Positions 9,229 to 24,300 of a DNA stretch of 64,000 nt are shown piece after piece. The DNA lies in contig OX387604.1 of assembly GCA_947568835.1 (NCBI GenBank), positions 21,047,076 to 21,111,075 of the forward strand, read 5' to 3'. Under the pieces are notes generated by a model. It was given only the letters and a program-made list of their open reading frames with translations. It made no database searches and had not been told where the DNA came from. Origin of the DNA: Protonemura montana. Lineage: Eukaryota; Arthropoda; Insecta; Plecoptera; Nemouridae. Numbering within the stretch: position 1 is the first letter of the stretch; each line of letters starts with the position of its first letter. The translations under genes and the position numbers were made by a program.

Positions 9229-12200
9229 GCAAGCAAGTGCGTCATCGTGTATCGAATCCATTCCCAGAACTAATTAGATGCGTTCTCTCCAAATGACATG
9301 TATAGAAGTGACATTGTGCATTGGCGCCAGCCGGCCGGCCTTTACGAATTCCCAGAGTGCCACCAAACGAGTGCCGCCTCCGAAGCGTTTGGCACGGAAC
9401 GCTATCCCAATACCCCTGGCATTTGAACCGACCTACGAAGACCCTACGAGCACAACACGGCAAAACACAGCATGCAATGACAGGTGTAACGATTTGGACG
9501 AAGCGCGTCGGAAGCAAGCGCCTAAAGCCGGGGGCGTGGAGGAGGCGTCGCGACACACCGCTAGGCCCTATACAAACTGCCGCCCGAACTCGACCACCCA
9601 CACCTGTTGCACTTTGATAGTAGCTTGAAGATATTTCTGCCTGGTCCACAAGCCCGGCGCCCGCTCGGCGCCTCTAAACAATTGCCTGCGTCCTGCGATT
9701 AGCCCGTCAAATGTCGAACACCCAATAAAGACACGGTATCAGATTAGACGTACAGTTTCACTGCAATCGGTCAGTTCGCTTCGTCACTCTTCTCATCACG
9801 TTTTTTTGAAAAAATTTATAGATTGGTATGTATGCATCACTTCCCGGATTCGCGATAGCGACAATCTAGAATCCACATGTGATTGATCGACTATCGCTCG
9901 TGACTTATGATAGTAAACATTTTGTACGAAATCAGAGTCGAATGGTCCGAGCACGTTGGGACAGCGTCGATCTGCCAAACCCTGTTTGCACACGGTCGCC
10001 ACTCGACGGATCACTGGTGCACGTACGTCCGAACAGGGACGAGGATACCTTGTGACTGAATGCATTTAGATGAAATTGTGTGAATGTGCATGAGCATGCA
10101 CCGTCCCTGCTTGCCTGTCTGTTCGTTCTCGGCTAGGGTAGGGGAACGTACAGGGGAGGAGCTTGAAGTCTGCTACTCGCAACACTTTTAAATCGAACCC
10201 GTGACACACCACACAAAAAAAAACACACACACACACACAGAGATAGATGTATGTACGCACACAAATAGGGATAAAATCGCGAGACGAAATTATTGGAATT
10301 TTTGGTATTGTAATTGTTGACGAGGATGGCGGTCAGTTTTCTTTCACTCCCAGAAACAATCTGATCACTAAATCGAGGCAGGTCCCAGGTGTTTGTTTCA
10401 TCATTGAAAACAATAATACAATCTACGTCGGAATAGCGGCCTATTCTATAATTGAATATTTGGCACAGCTACACCCAGGCGGTCACGGACGTCCATGTAA
10501 TAGACTATTTCAAAATACGCACCTAACGGCGCAGTTAGCAACGCAGTTTGCCCTGGCTGGCAGGCGACGCACACTTTGATGCGCACTTTCGGCTTCGCTT
10601 TTCAAAACCAAACCGATAGCCGATTCGAAATCACATAGACCTGAACCCCGATAAGCCTATTGCGCAGCTGAAGGTAACATTTCACATTCACATTGTGATA
10701 GCTGCATACCAACGACCGGCTCGATTTTCGATCCAAAACAATTACTTTCGCGAAACCACTGTTTGCTGTTAACTGCTACCACTTCGCACGAAATACCAAT
10801 CGATCGAAACCGTTTCGGTCACAATTAAAAGGCAAATGTTGTGAACATTTAACATCCGTGTTTATCAGTGGTCAGTCGACATCGAGATCTCATTTCGCTT
10901 GGAATTGATCTGAGTTTATGATTATAGCTGGCGTAATTCGCGTCCGATCTACGGTGACCTGTTGCATTCGGTGCAGGGGGAGGGGGCACTCGTGACGCAC
11001 TCTGTTCGTTACGCCGCGGATACGCCAGCAACGGCGTCGCCGCACAGCCGGTTACCCCCGATTGTGCAACACTGATGATGGCACTGAAGGAAAAGGAATA
11101 ACAAGTGATTGCTCAATGTTTCTGTCCAGTTTCCCATGCATGACCCTTCGGGTTCCCTTGAAATGAGGACTACAATATCGTGTCTAGCCGTGCTAGAGTA
11201 ATGCGAGTTGCGACCACGTGAGCTACAAGACAAGATTAACTAGGATGGAATTATAGTCCCTGTCAATGTCAAGTTAGCATGAGATTGTGTCTAAGAGATA
11301 TTTCCGATTAGGTAGTTAAGTTACTAGTTAGCAGTTTCATTTCGGAAATTTGAATAATGAAGGTCTATTTCTGAAAGCCAGAGCCATACGTGCCTGGAAC
11401 TGAAGCAATATTTTATTAGATTATAGTTAGATTAAAATTGCTAAATCCATATCTTGCCATCTTAATCTAACAAGGAGGCGGATGTTTTGAAAGCAAATAA
11501 ATTAACAATAAAATAATGTGCATGATGATTAACTAGTACGCATCGGATGTAAGTACGTTTAAATCGTTCGAAACCATTGTCTCGTATTGAATCAAGACAA
11601 GAGGTATTTTTTTTTTTTTTTTACAAAATGGGTCTCTGCGCCAGTGGCCTCGAAAAGTGCACGTGTTTGCTTGTTTTTTATTGTTCGAAGGGTCAAAGAC
11701 AGACGCTAAGACCATGCTCAGACCGAACTAACTCTGAAGGCCAGAGAAGAACACTGGAAGGGGCAGCCGGGCTGCTCGGCTGCGGCGACGCCGACCACCG
11801 GGACGGCCTTCATGATACACCGTCTACATCCATAGTGCCGACTAGACCAACTAAACTCAATAACACTGCTAACAAAAATAAGAATAAGCAATCTACGCGG
11901 GTCTGGGGCCTGCCTAATTCACTGCCGACACCTTGCAAACTCATCATTGAAATATGCCACAAGTTGTTTGTTTGCTACTTGCGAACTACTCACTGTGCGT
12001 AAATACAAGGTTTCTGTATTTGCGGATGCTTTAGTGAATGGCTACAACAGCGGGCTGGGTCAGTGATCTTAGTTCTTGCTTGCAGTCTGTGGTCGGCAGC
12101 AGGCGTCGCCAATAAAACCAAGCCAAAGTAATTTTCATTCGGTCTCTGGCGTTATAGACTCACGTAAATCACTTGTATTCCACTCCCACTTTCTATTAGC

Positions 12201-14886
12201 AAATATTAAGCGATCTGAGAGCACAGAGTCGACATTTTATTTCACGGCACAACAGAATAGAATTGATTATTCAGCTGTTGGTCGAAGAAAACTTGTAAAA
12301 ACATACCATGTGCATACCCCGAAGCTCGCCCGGTATACAGGGCAGCACGGATTCTGAAAGGTCTATTATGTTTTGCAAGTGCGTAACTTACTCTGATTGA
12401 ACGTTAACTGTTCAGTTCCTCTAGCCCTTGGTCTGACGTCAAAAGGTCAGGTCTTGACACAAACTGATGGCCGAGGCCACACACGTGCCCAAACTAGTTC
12501 TCACAAACGTATGTCAATATTTTGCTCGATCATCCACTCAAACGTAGTAAGTATCATCATTCAGGTATTGCAACTTTCGGGGAAAAGTCCGACAGTACAC
12601 TGATATGACACCGATTGGATTCGGATCAGCTGACGAAGTTTTCTCAACTTGCATGAAATTGTACTTGAAAATATTGTAGCAGATAAGAATGGATAACATT
12701 ACTGTCTATGGTACTCTCGAGTGATACAGGAATGTAAGGCAAGCACGGTGGCTTGTTTTTCTCAGGAAGTGATTATACCAACCCTGTCTATTGACCCCAC
12801 CCTTAGACAGAGGGTTTCGTAGAAACCTAACCTCTATTCACAGCCAACTGACTTACAAACGATCATTCACCTCGCATTGAAAACTGTATCTGGTTGTGAG
12901 GGGTCGCCCCTTATTAGTCTCGAGTTCGAAAAATATAACTACATAAATTCAATACACTGTAACTACTCGGAATCTCTACGCGTTCTGTAGTGATAGGGGC
13001 ATGCAGCTGCGTTAGAACTGCAATCAACTGTATACGTAGCCAACATAAAATTACATACGAATCGGATATCTAAGTGCATACTTCTAAAATTCTATCGAAA
13101 ATGAATGCTAGAAATTACATTTTATTTTATCGACAAGAGATTACCTTATCCTAATCAAAATGACGTGTTTGGACTGCAACTAAGCGCAGTACAATGCATT
13201 CGTAATAATACTCGTGTATTTTCTCATTCACTACTGCTTCTTACACTCCGAAAAAAAAAAAAAAAAATACAATTTCTACTCAACTAGACCAAAAGTGACG
13301 TACATTTTATACATAATATCACTCAAATAGGACTTAATATGTAGTTGGAACTAGCAGCGAACTCGTCCATCACAGTGGGTAACATGTACCAGATATCCAG
13401 ATATGCATAGGTTTCATATTTAGACCATTAACATGTACCACGGGAAAAGCGTGGCCTAGATAATAATGAGCAAAAGAAATATTTAATATTACTATGTTTC
13501 ATTTATAACTTACCACAAGAGCCATACACATTGAATATGGATTAAACGGATAGAGCCGCGAAATCCAGGAGGAGCTATATCGCAGACACCACCAACACCC
13601 AACAGACCTGACTGGTAACTGAGTCGTATTTCACAAAATGGTGGTTAACAGGAAATGATCACTGGAGAAGTCAGAGAAGTCCATGAGCCGAAAGTGTCCC
13701 AGTAAATATCAAAAGCATTTCCATGGGTCATATTGAGCGACTTTTGAACGTAAATGTATATATCAAACATGCTATTATTAACTGTGTGCATCATTTACCG
13801 TTTGGCGGTAGTAGTTAAATGGTTGCTTAGTTTTGTTGCAAGTCAAAAGTGCAACTTCTGAACATGAAATTTTGTTCAAAATTGTATGAATCATGGGAAT
13901 CTTTGATGGGAATATTGGAATAAGTGTCAAAGGTAAAAGAAGTTACGCATTTTTATGTATATAATATTATTCAAATTCAACAGCACAGTTTTAGTGTGAT
14001 CGCAATAGTTTGCAGGAAATAATAAATAACATGCCTCCCAGTAAAAATGTGATATTTTAAAATATCTCTTTAGGATAAACATCAAACTAAATATCTTTAT
14101 CAACCTATTAAGTTGCTTGATATCATTTGATTGTACATTTTCACCGCAAAAAATTTAATTATTTCAGGTACCCGATAAAATATAAGAATATTATGATGAT
14201 AATATAAAGAATGCCTTCTTACACATTTTTCAACTGGTCTTGGCATTTGGTTAGCAAATAAATTGTTGCAAAATTAAAATTACGTCATGGCTTTTTTAAT
14301 AGTTAGATTTAATAGATTGATTCATAGTAGGATTTGTTGACTTTGAGCATCACAGCTTGTATTTATACACACAATGCTCTATGATTGTGCACATGTAGGA
14401 GTTAGCCTACTCCTGAAAACCTCTCATCATTCCTCGGGAAATTCTTCTTGGACCATGTCCGTACCGACCATCGAAAATCAAAATAAAATAGCTCCAACTG
14501 TTGTGTAAAGCAAAACACAACTCAAAGACAACAATTATTTCAATACTGGAATTTTTTGTAGTTGAAGTATAAATCTGGATTTAAGTAAATCATGAGTTCT
14601 GATTCAGTCTAGAAGCCTGCCCGGCATTCTAGAAGTACATCTCAGATTAGCTTTACTCATAAGTGCGAGCCAATCGTTACAAACAGTGCAACATTAACTA
14701 CTGGGTCTAGTCAATTGATTTACTTATAGACAAGTTTTTCTCATTCAATCTAATCGTCTAATGAGAAATCAACTGCACAAGGAATTTAATTCTTACATGA
14801 GCATTTGACCTAGAGCACAATGCAATAATTACTTTTCATTTATATACAACCTATTCAGTATTTGGTAAATTATGCAGGCTACAGTC
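9229..14886. other. Gene-free stretch upstream of hAT-like element and Oatp-A 3' end
   Basis: The stretch to about 9.7 kb is GC-rich. There is a CA/AC run near 10.21-10.24 kb and an A run at 13250-13267. Open frames at 9242-9649, 10247-10579 and 11577-12002 have no recognisable domain or splice context. I see no convincing gene. Confidence 0.4.
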
Positions 14887-15293
14887 CAGTGTTGGGCATT
14901 ACCATAATAGAGAGCTTAAAATACCAAGTAATCAGCCAGCTGGTATCAGTACCAGCAAATAATCCAATACATGTAATGCAGTTAAATTAATTGCTAAGTT
15001 ATTCAATACAATTGGCATTGCTCTTAGGTTTTATTACCTTATTCTATTGACAGTCCTACATTTTTTGGAGTACATAGCTAAAGCTGGTAGCCGATATTAC
15101 CAAAAATCTGCAAGTAACTGCAAACTTTTTCCCTCTCGGCACGGTACCTGTGATTTGACTTAATCCAGACAAGCAACAGTAATTTTACCTAAATACTACA
15201 TGCAACCTGATCAATTCAGCTCTATCGACATATGACAGCAATTTAATAATATAATATGTCTAACACTATGTGCTTGTAATGTACCCAACACTG
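14887..15293. mobile_element. hAT-like MITE
   Basis: The left end CAGTGTTGGGCATTAC matches the inverted right end CAGTGTTGGGTACATTAC. CAGTGTTGGG is a frequent end of hAT MITEs. The 407-bp interior has no coding frame. The flanking octamers CTACAGTC and CATAAATG do not match, so the duplication is lost or a boundary is misplaced. Confidence 0.6.
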
Positions 15294-15398
15294 CATAAAT
15301 GACCCAGCGTTTTGATTAACTAGAAAAACCAGCACAATTTTTTAATTATGTCTACCACTCAATTGTTGGAGAAATTATTTGTTTGTTGCTTTTTCAAA

Positions 15399-18300
15399 TC
15401 ATGGATGTGAGTGTCCCTCTTGGAATGTGTTAAGCGTAGTATTGGTTTCAGTGTCAGGCTCAGGATCCAGCATCCTCACAGCTGCTTCTTGGTCCATAGC
15501 TGCCACCAGCCGAGCTTGGTTCGGATGGTCCACACTAGGCGATTTCTCTTCGAACACTGCAAATGATAGTAATTTTAAATGCAGATGTCAGATGAAACTT
15601 GGGATTATATTTATTTCAGACTGACTTACACTTATCGAGACTGATAATCGAGCCGACAATATCATTCACTGTTATTGGAGGCTCTTCCTCGAGCTGCCGC
15701 CGATTCCTTACGAGCCACCAATCGACCATGAAAAGAGCCAAAGCTAAGATCTTGATCGCAGCACAGATCCCAACGTACCTAAGCGAAGAAATAAAGCAAT
15801 CGTTAGCCCTTTAATCTATTAATTTCTCTTCAGCTTATCAGTAGTTACTGTTACTCACCTAAATCGAAACTGTTCAATGTCATAGAGTAGACATCTTCCT
15901 CCTTTTTCTCCACAAGTACTCGTCCACAAAATGCATGTTGAATCGATCAGATTGCCAAATATTATTGGAGCTGGGATGTATCCAAAAAGTCGGAATATAA
16001 CAAATTGCATCCCGAGGGCAAACGATCTTTCTTCTGGCCCGACGGATCTACCGACATAAAAACATGGATGTTTATACTGACTTGAGCATACACCAAGCAT
16101 GGTTTGTTTTAAAAAACATGGTTGTCATGTTGTTATGGTTGTCACATGGTTGTCAAAAACATGGTTTGTCATTATTTAAATAATTGTCAGCCACAACTAA
16201 AACACACTAAACAGTCTGGCAATTTGTGTCCATCCCCTCATCAAGGAATTGCTCAATTAAATCTAGTTCAGATTGTAACCAGATGGAATTCATTGGTTAA
16301 CTAGAAAGTACATTTTGAAAAATATATTCTTCGCTAGACCATACCTGAGTACAATCATGAGAAGAGGCATTTGAGTGACAGCCACGATAAATGTCATGAA
16401 GAAGAGCAATATGAGGAACGGAAAGATGGTTCTACACGGAGAATTGCATGGTCCCGCGGTCGCAACGGGCACAACCGTGACTTCCGCAAACTCGTGTAAG
16501 CCTGCAGACACGGGACCCGAGGAGTTGTTCTTGCTTTCATCAATACCTGCAACATCCAACATCAAATACCCTGAATGATGTGCATCTACTGCTTAACTGT
16601 TATATTTTCTTACATTCATTAACACACAATTTTGGCCATAGGATTATTTTGTATCTCAGCTTTTCTCTTCTAGCTGGGTTATTTGTTTGGTACTTTCAAG
16701 TGCAGATTAAGTTATTGCTGCAATTTGAAATTGCATGTAAATCACTTGACACTCATTGAAAGCCAAAATTTTAAATATCAGAGCCATCAATTCATTCTTG
16801 TTCCTGCCAGGCCAGAACCCCTTTTCACCAGCTCACTGCCAAAGAATTGCAATCCCGCAAAAATGGTTTTCACTAACAATTGGTAAATAAATAAAGGGCC
16901 CCAAGGGAAACCAGAGCCAATGAGACTGAAAATACCAGTCAGGGTCAAATATACAAAAATTACCAGCAAAATTTAAAAATTTCTGAGAAACAAAAGCCAG
17001 AAAATAAGTCCAAAATGTGACATCATACATGTGATCATACTGCGTTTTCTTTTTAAATTAATACATTTTAAAATATAATTAAGCTGATTTAGTGTTGTCA
17101 TAAAAAACCTCAGTATTCTAAGAGATTCTAATCACGGATCTGACTCGCGAAATTGCGATAGTTAAAAAAAATGCAGTACTTATACTTATTTCAATGCTGA
17201 CAGTGCATACAATAAATACGTTTGGCTTGGTGGACTACCTCATTTTATTCTAAATATTCAGACCACACTAACCACTATCAAAGGATGCTACTACCTTTGT
17301 TTTTGCAGCATAATATTGCGTTACGTCTCTTGTGCTTTTTTTTACAACAACCCTGTCTTTTATTACGCGACTATAGCCTTACTGTGTCCAATTTCGCAGA
17401 TAGATGGATTAAAAATTGAAAAAACCATTGGGTTCTTCAGAATTTGAAGCCAGAAATTGATAGTAAATACTGAATTTGAGATGGAATTACAATTTTGAAT
17501 AATTACACCCAATCCTGCAGAATTGAGAACAGTAAAAAATAAGTGAATATGGGTCCAGGGTAGAAAAATGATTTAAAGTGACCACACAATTTTTGAAAAC
17601 AACAACTCCTATATGCTGGGTACAAGCATTACGTTGTGATTTGAGAGATTTATCCAAATTGCTGAACATTATCGCTGTTCATTTCTATTGCAAGTATGCT
17701 ATCAAAGTAGAATGTAGCTATGAGTTAATCAAAGAATTAAGTTTTTTTAAATAACGTGTATGAATTGCAACAAAGATGGCAATAGAGATTTTCTCATGGG
17801 CAGTGGTACAACTACCGTGGGGGGCTCGTGGGGCCTTCGCTCATGTTGTGTTTCCCAAAATAATTTTAAAGTAAGAGTTGCATTTCAAGCACTCTCACTA
17901 CCCCATTGGGCTGTGGGACTAGATTCTCCTGGTAATGGTTACATAGTCACTACGTTGCTACTGCCGCTGAGTGCGCAGGCTACACACTCAAAGCTACTGT
18001 ATTACTCTTTTTCCACGCAAATTACCGAATTTGCGTTATTTCTGCGGGTTTGGGTAACTTATTTTTCACAATCGTGGGGAAAAATTATTTTACAGAATAG
18101 AGCAAGAAGTTTGGTAGTCACTGTTCACTGGGCTACGGTGGCTGATGCCAGTCACCGTTGGGCTCAAAAATGCATATTAAATGTGACAATAACAAGAAAG
18201 TGAATAAACTTCCAAAAACAAGAGCTTTTTCGTGTTTTCTGGTTTGCAGCGATAGTTTGGTCGTGACAAAAGAAACTTTTCTAGTAAAACTGGAAATTCG

Positions 18301-21300
18301 TCTGACGTGCACTAAGAGAAAATGCAGTAAGAATAGATTAGATTAAGCTTATATATTGCGGAGTTTAATTAATAATAATCCCAGTTTCAATTATTCTCAA
18401 TCAAATTTGGCGCAAGGTGTCTTGACTGATTTCCTCTCATTTAAAGTATAGTATGTAGTCCTTTCGATCTTAAATCTATCATACTTCTCTCACTCACAGG
18501 CACAATTGGTGAAGTTTGCTCTTGAGCTGAAAGCGGTACAACCGGCATGACAAGGACTGAAGTAGGTAAGTCCATTGTTTCCACAGACTGGCTCGACGTC
18601 AGCCGTTCCACAATCGCAGCCGAAGTTGCAAGAAGCAGTCAAGTTCACTTGGAATGGTTCGGGCTTGGAGCTGGAATTGGTAAGAATGATCCGCTTAACA
18701 CAATTGATTTGTTTATCGTTAAATGTTTTCAGTGCCGGTAAATATGAGGCTAAGGATCTGTAAATATGGCATGGTTTGTTAGTGTCGTTAATGGTTTTGC
18801 TTGCTGAATTCACTTTTCGTCCTAAAAAGAAACCTTGTCATGGGTCTGTCGTTCCATGCCATGCTTTGTACTGTTGATCATTTTGAAAAAATGGATTTTT
18901 CATCTTTTTCTCTCTTTAAGAAATTTTACAAAATTGCTAACCAAAGGATCTCGCCTTTTAATCGGATCCATTTGATTGGGGCATGGTACAATTTTTAGTG
19001 TCAAATTGAAATGCACAGGTTTTTAAATGAAGCTTGATACTGTCCAAAACATTTGGTTACCCACGTTTCAAATGACTTGTGGCGTGTGGACTCAACTAAA
19101 AAAAGTAATGGACTTTGGAAACCTGCTTGACAAAGAAACAAAGATGTTGTGACAGGATGTTTTCACTCAATATCGTAAAAATCACCAAGTCCATAGGGCT
19201 TTAAACTGCAGTTAGACATAATTGTCCAATTTTTTTTTGATCCGCTGATAGCTAAGCTCAAAATATAACATTGTAGAATTGTAGTGATGGTTGGTTTACA
19301 TACCTATTAAAATATGGGATGGTCGTCCCCGCCATTTTCACGTTGGCACAACCCAAAAAGAAGAGTAATCCATAACATGCTAAGCAAATGGTATTTGAGA
19401 TCAGGACAAACTGCACAGCTCCCTTTGGTTTCAGCTCGAGTCTTTTCAACAGGCAGCCGCCAAAAAATATGCCGATACATGCCCCAGGTATGGCAATTGA
19501 CCCTGAAAACAAAATCTATGAGTCGAGAGAAAACTCCACAGTGTTTTCATTTTTCAGTAAAATTGTTGGAGCACTATACCTGTAAACACTGATGCTTGAC
19601 TCTTTCCAAGGCTAAATTGAGTCTCAAGGTACTTTGGTAGAAATACAACAAAGCCTGATACGATGATAAGCTCCATACAGGCTCCAAGACATGTCACTAC
19701 ATAGACGGGGTTACAAACCAGCCGCAACATAGATCGAGGAATATCTGAAAATTAATAAACAACAAAATAGGTGTGTCGACTTTTTTGCTCTAGGTTCCAA
19801 GATAGAAAACCAATTTTTAAAACGACAATAAGACTCTTGATCCAGATTGAATCACTGACTTTAGTTTCAAGATCACAAATAATGATTTTTTAAAAATTGA
19901 TGTTACAGTAAACTTCTTGGTTTGTTTTGTCAAGGAGAGGACTCTTTTTCAGATAACGAACAGTGCTGTCAGTTACCAGATTACGAATTTGCTATAATAA
20001 CTAATCAAGTCATTGGGCAGACAGTGACAGGCTTACTATAGAGACCCAGTGAACAGGCCATCATAAAAACTAAAAGACTTCATTCACGTTTCCCTATAAA
20101 ATTAATGCAGTTACGATTAGAAATAGCTAAATTAATAACTATTTGAAACTGGCATTAGAAGTCCCTTCAAATTTAGTGCACCAAGAAAGGAAACATATAT
20201 AGCACTTGATTTTTGATAAGGACACAAAAAAAAATGCATTGCATTTTGGAGTCACCAGCTTATTGTAGCCATAGAGCCTTTATCAGATACTGCCAGAGAG
20301 TTAGTTTGGGGTATTTTAATCGGCCAAGCCACCTTCTGATGTTCACTTAACTGGCAACTTTCAAAGGCACCAGCTGATTCAAGAGGCTAATTGCCAATTG
20401 GCCTCGTGAAAATCTCCGGGATGTGGCTGACGAAAGGTCGTTGTCATTACAGGACCCTTGCCGGAGACGTAGGTACAGAAAACATTCCTCTTTATGTGTA
20501 TAAGCGGGTATAATGTTACCTTTGATATCTTTCCCATAGCCTGTGTCATTTGTTTGGTCCGCTTTCTTATTCCCATCGCCGAGTTTGTTGCTTCTCGAGT
20601 TATCAATGGGCTGTGCTTTCTCCATGAGTCTTATTTTCTCTTTTTCGCGAAACAAAGTCTTCGGGAACGAAAAGAATGGCACGGCCACAAGAATGAGAAG
20701 AAGTCCACACAGCAAGAAACCTCCCCACCACATTCCCACCCAATGCCGATCACCGGGATCTAGAAGAAACGAACATAATTTTTTTTTACATATAATTCAA
20801 GTTGCCCTTTTAGCTTTTGCAGAGTTTGGAATTTGGGAGGAAGATTGTTTGAAAACTAAGTACTAAATTTATATGAACAGGAGTGAGGGTGGTGTACAAT
20901 TTACGATTGACATTTATAATTTGGGCTTACATTTACATGTTTGCAATAGTGTAATGATGGCTACAATTTGTATCAGCCAGGTATTAAAACAAATAAAAAC
21001 CCTTTGGTATTATATAAAGAGCATCAAACTATTCACAGAAACAGTGTGACATTATCAAAGTAAAATTAAGCTCTGTTGATCATACGTACCGATCGTAATT
21101 GCAGCACTGGAGAATGAGTCCATATGGAACGAAAGCAAATAAGCTCCGAGAAGAAACCCAAGAACGGGGCCAAATGCAGCCATGCTGTACATGAAGCCTG
21201 CAAATTGGAAAAGTACCAAATAATTTGTAGTCGATCAATCATTATTTGTGATTTTAGTGTCCACACAAAATTATGTTACATTTGGCACTTGAATATTTAA

Positions 21301-24300
21301 TTGATAAGATTAATACTGTGGATAGGGTCAAAATCAAGATAGAAGTCAGGAAAATAGTTAAATGGTGGTTTAAGTTAGGTTATGTTTTTAAGTGTTAAAC
21401 AATTGTGCTATGATTGGAAGAGTTGTTCAACCCCAAAAAGAGCCTGACCATTACACATTTAAAGCCAGATTTGTCAAATCAGTAAAATTGAGCAGTATTT
21501 CGACAAAATGGTGTTAGAGATTATGAGAAATGAATGAGTATCTTTGATTAGACACAGAAAAACAAAATCTATTTTTAAGAATAAAATGTTAAAAAAATTT
21601 GAAAAAGAAGTATCATATAAACAATTTAAATGATATGTGTCGTAACTGCAAGCTGCTAAGAGTTTTACCGATGTAAAGGGAGGCACTATCCGGGCGAACA
21701 TGGTCATCGATGTAGGTGGTCCCAAGCGTGAATAGGGGAGACCCGCCACAGCCTAGCAGCAGCTGGGCAACGACAAAGAGGATGACCGGTCCAGCAGTAG
21801 ACGGCGTTCCTTGGATGCAGTTGTCCCCTCGCAAGTTGTTGTGTGGGGCGAGCGGGGGAGCCGACAGTCCTGTGTGAAAAAAACGAAACAGCTATTAGAA
21901 GGCTCTGACTGCAATTAGGATGTCACAAAAGTTGTCACGTTCAAGTTCCGTTACAGGTAAAAACTAACGCTTAAGCTGAATTTACAGAGACATTTTTTTC
22001 ACGGGCAGATTGTTGTTGATTTTAATTTTTAAATGAAGTGTGAGTCCAGTGAACAGTGAATAGTGAAAACTTAATACGAGGTTGCGATAACGGCAGATTT
22101 GTTCGACACCTACGTAGATATCCTATTCCTATGAACACAGGCTCTCAATTTACCATCACAACAATAGTTATGTTGCTTACTGCTAGTTTTTTATTTGTCA
22201 TTATAGTTGACCCTATGGCCTACCAAACTAAATCTATAAGGCATAAATAAATTAAATTATTATAGAGCTTTGAGTACAACCACCTTACTTTGCAAGCTCA
22301 AAAAAAAATTACTTGTTAAATAAAAAAACAGACACTTGCTTGTAATTTCTCAAGTAGACAATACCAAGATTGCATCCTCCACAGATCAGATGAGACATTC
22401 AGCAAAGTAGGCTTTGAAGTCAACAAAGCCAATAGACATGTGGCTGGGGGAACGACTATCCTTAGTGTATCGCGGAATAATGCATTTCAATCTTTTGCCA
22501 GAACGTAGGACTCATTTTGTAACTTCACGAGTCAGAATCTGTGCCGGAGCATGTTTACAGAAAATCACTTAAGACGCAAAATTTGTTATAGAAGTAAAGT
22601 CTAAAAATATTGGAAGAATTTGCTAACAAGATACTATTCCTACTATCCTTTTCACATCTTTATGCTATAATCATAAAATAAGTTCTACAAACCACCAGAG
22701 AAGTCAAATTTCTTACTACTGGCTACTCATTAAATATCACACGTGCATAAAAAATGCATGAGCCAAGGGAAAAATACAGAGGTTTCAAGGAACAAAACTG
22801 GCTCTGTAAAATATTAACCCATCGTAAATAAAGTATCAAAGAATTACTAACATGCAATGTTGTGAATCGGACATTTCTAAATCAATTTTTATGTGCATAA
22901 AGTACGATGGGAAACTAACAGATGGAGAAAGATTTTACATCAAGCAGACTTAGTTCAGATGCAACGAAACTTATAACAGATTATGTGCTCATAAAACATT
23001 AAATGTCATGAATCAAGCTTATATTTGAACGTAAAATTTAGAAAATATTTGCTCCCTAAGGCATACTTTTCTTTCTAATTGGCAGTTAAAAGGTAAATTG
23101 ATTTTGATTTGCACTGTAGAATTTGTGGCAGAAATGGTCTAAATATTTATTGTTCTAGAATTGGGTGTCTATCGGCCAGGCACGACCATCAGCATTTTGA
23201 ATGACAACCGACCTCTTCGCAAACTGTATTGGTCACAGGTCAAAGCATCCTATGTGCTTTAAGGTCTCCCCATTTGTCGGAGAAATGGAAGGGACAAAAT
23301 TCCAGGGCAAACTTTATGAAAAGACCTAAAAATTGTGTTTGTTAGGTTAGACCATAAGGTCATTAGGTTTTACCTGTGGTTTTACCATAAATGCAACCAT
23401 GGCTGTGGAATTTTATGTTCAGCTAAGACCAAGCATCAAGAATTCAATGACCTTTACTCGAATCGGGTTTAGCTCTCAAACCAGGAATTTACCATCACAA
23501 AGTGTACTGACTATTGTAAACTAACCAGTGCCAAGGCGTCCCAATCCCATGAACTGCTCTCGAAGCCCTACCGGCACTCCCCGACAAATATTTTCCTCCG
23601 TCGAATTAGAAAGACTCGAAGCCAGGTGTGGTTCAGCAATGAAGTGCGGCAAGATGAAAACGATTGATCCAATACCCATGATCATTGAACCTAGAACAAT
23701 AGCAACATTTATGTTTGATATTTAGGCAATACGGTACATTTACTTAGAATGAAGGAACCATTGTTCAATAAAGCTAGTTGAAGTAGATACTATCATGGTT
23801 GTTTAAGTACCCCAAAATATTTTTGTACAAAAATGTTACAGATAAAAACTTAAAAAAATTGTTAATTAACATATTGTATCAGAAAAATTGTTTAACCATA
23901 AATCTAGTAATACTATGACTGTCTCACTATCTTTTCAAAACTACTCAAAACAATGACCTTTAACTGGTAACGTACCAATAGCAATCCAAACAGGGATGTG
24001 CCGCCTGGAGCCCAAATAGCTCACAAATATTACAGTGACTACATTTCCTATCTCATAGGAAGATGCAATCAAGCCTGATAGACTGGAAGGAATCTCGAAT
24101 CGCTTTTCTATTGTCGTTATCACAGAGTTTATGTAGCCTGAGCTTAAAGCTTGTTGAAGGGTTACCAAGAATGACAACAGAAACACGAAGACCTGTAAAA
24201 AAGTAATGTACATTTTAGATGTAGCAACTATAGGTTACTGTTAGAATATTTAAAGACCAGTCATGGGAGTGCTAAAATATTTACTTTGATGTTTCCAGAG

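Noticed and set aside
9242-9649. 135-codon minus-strand frame and its plus-strand partners
   Set aside because: Overlapping long frames on both strands in GC-rich sequence, without splice context or domains; most likely a composition effect.
17760-18203. Possible further hAT-like element starting CAGTGGTACAACTACC, and a 147-codon frame
   Set aside because: No matching inverted end or flanking duplication found, and no domain in the frame.
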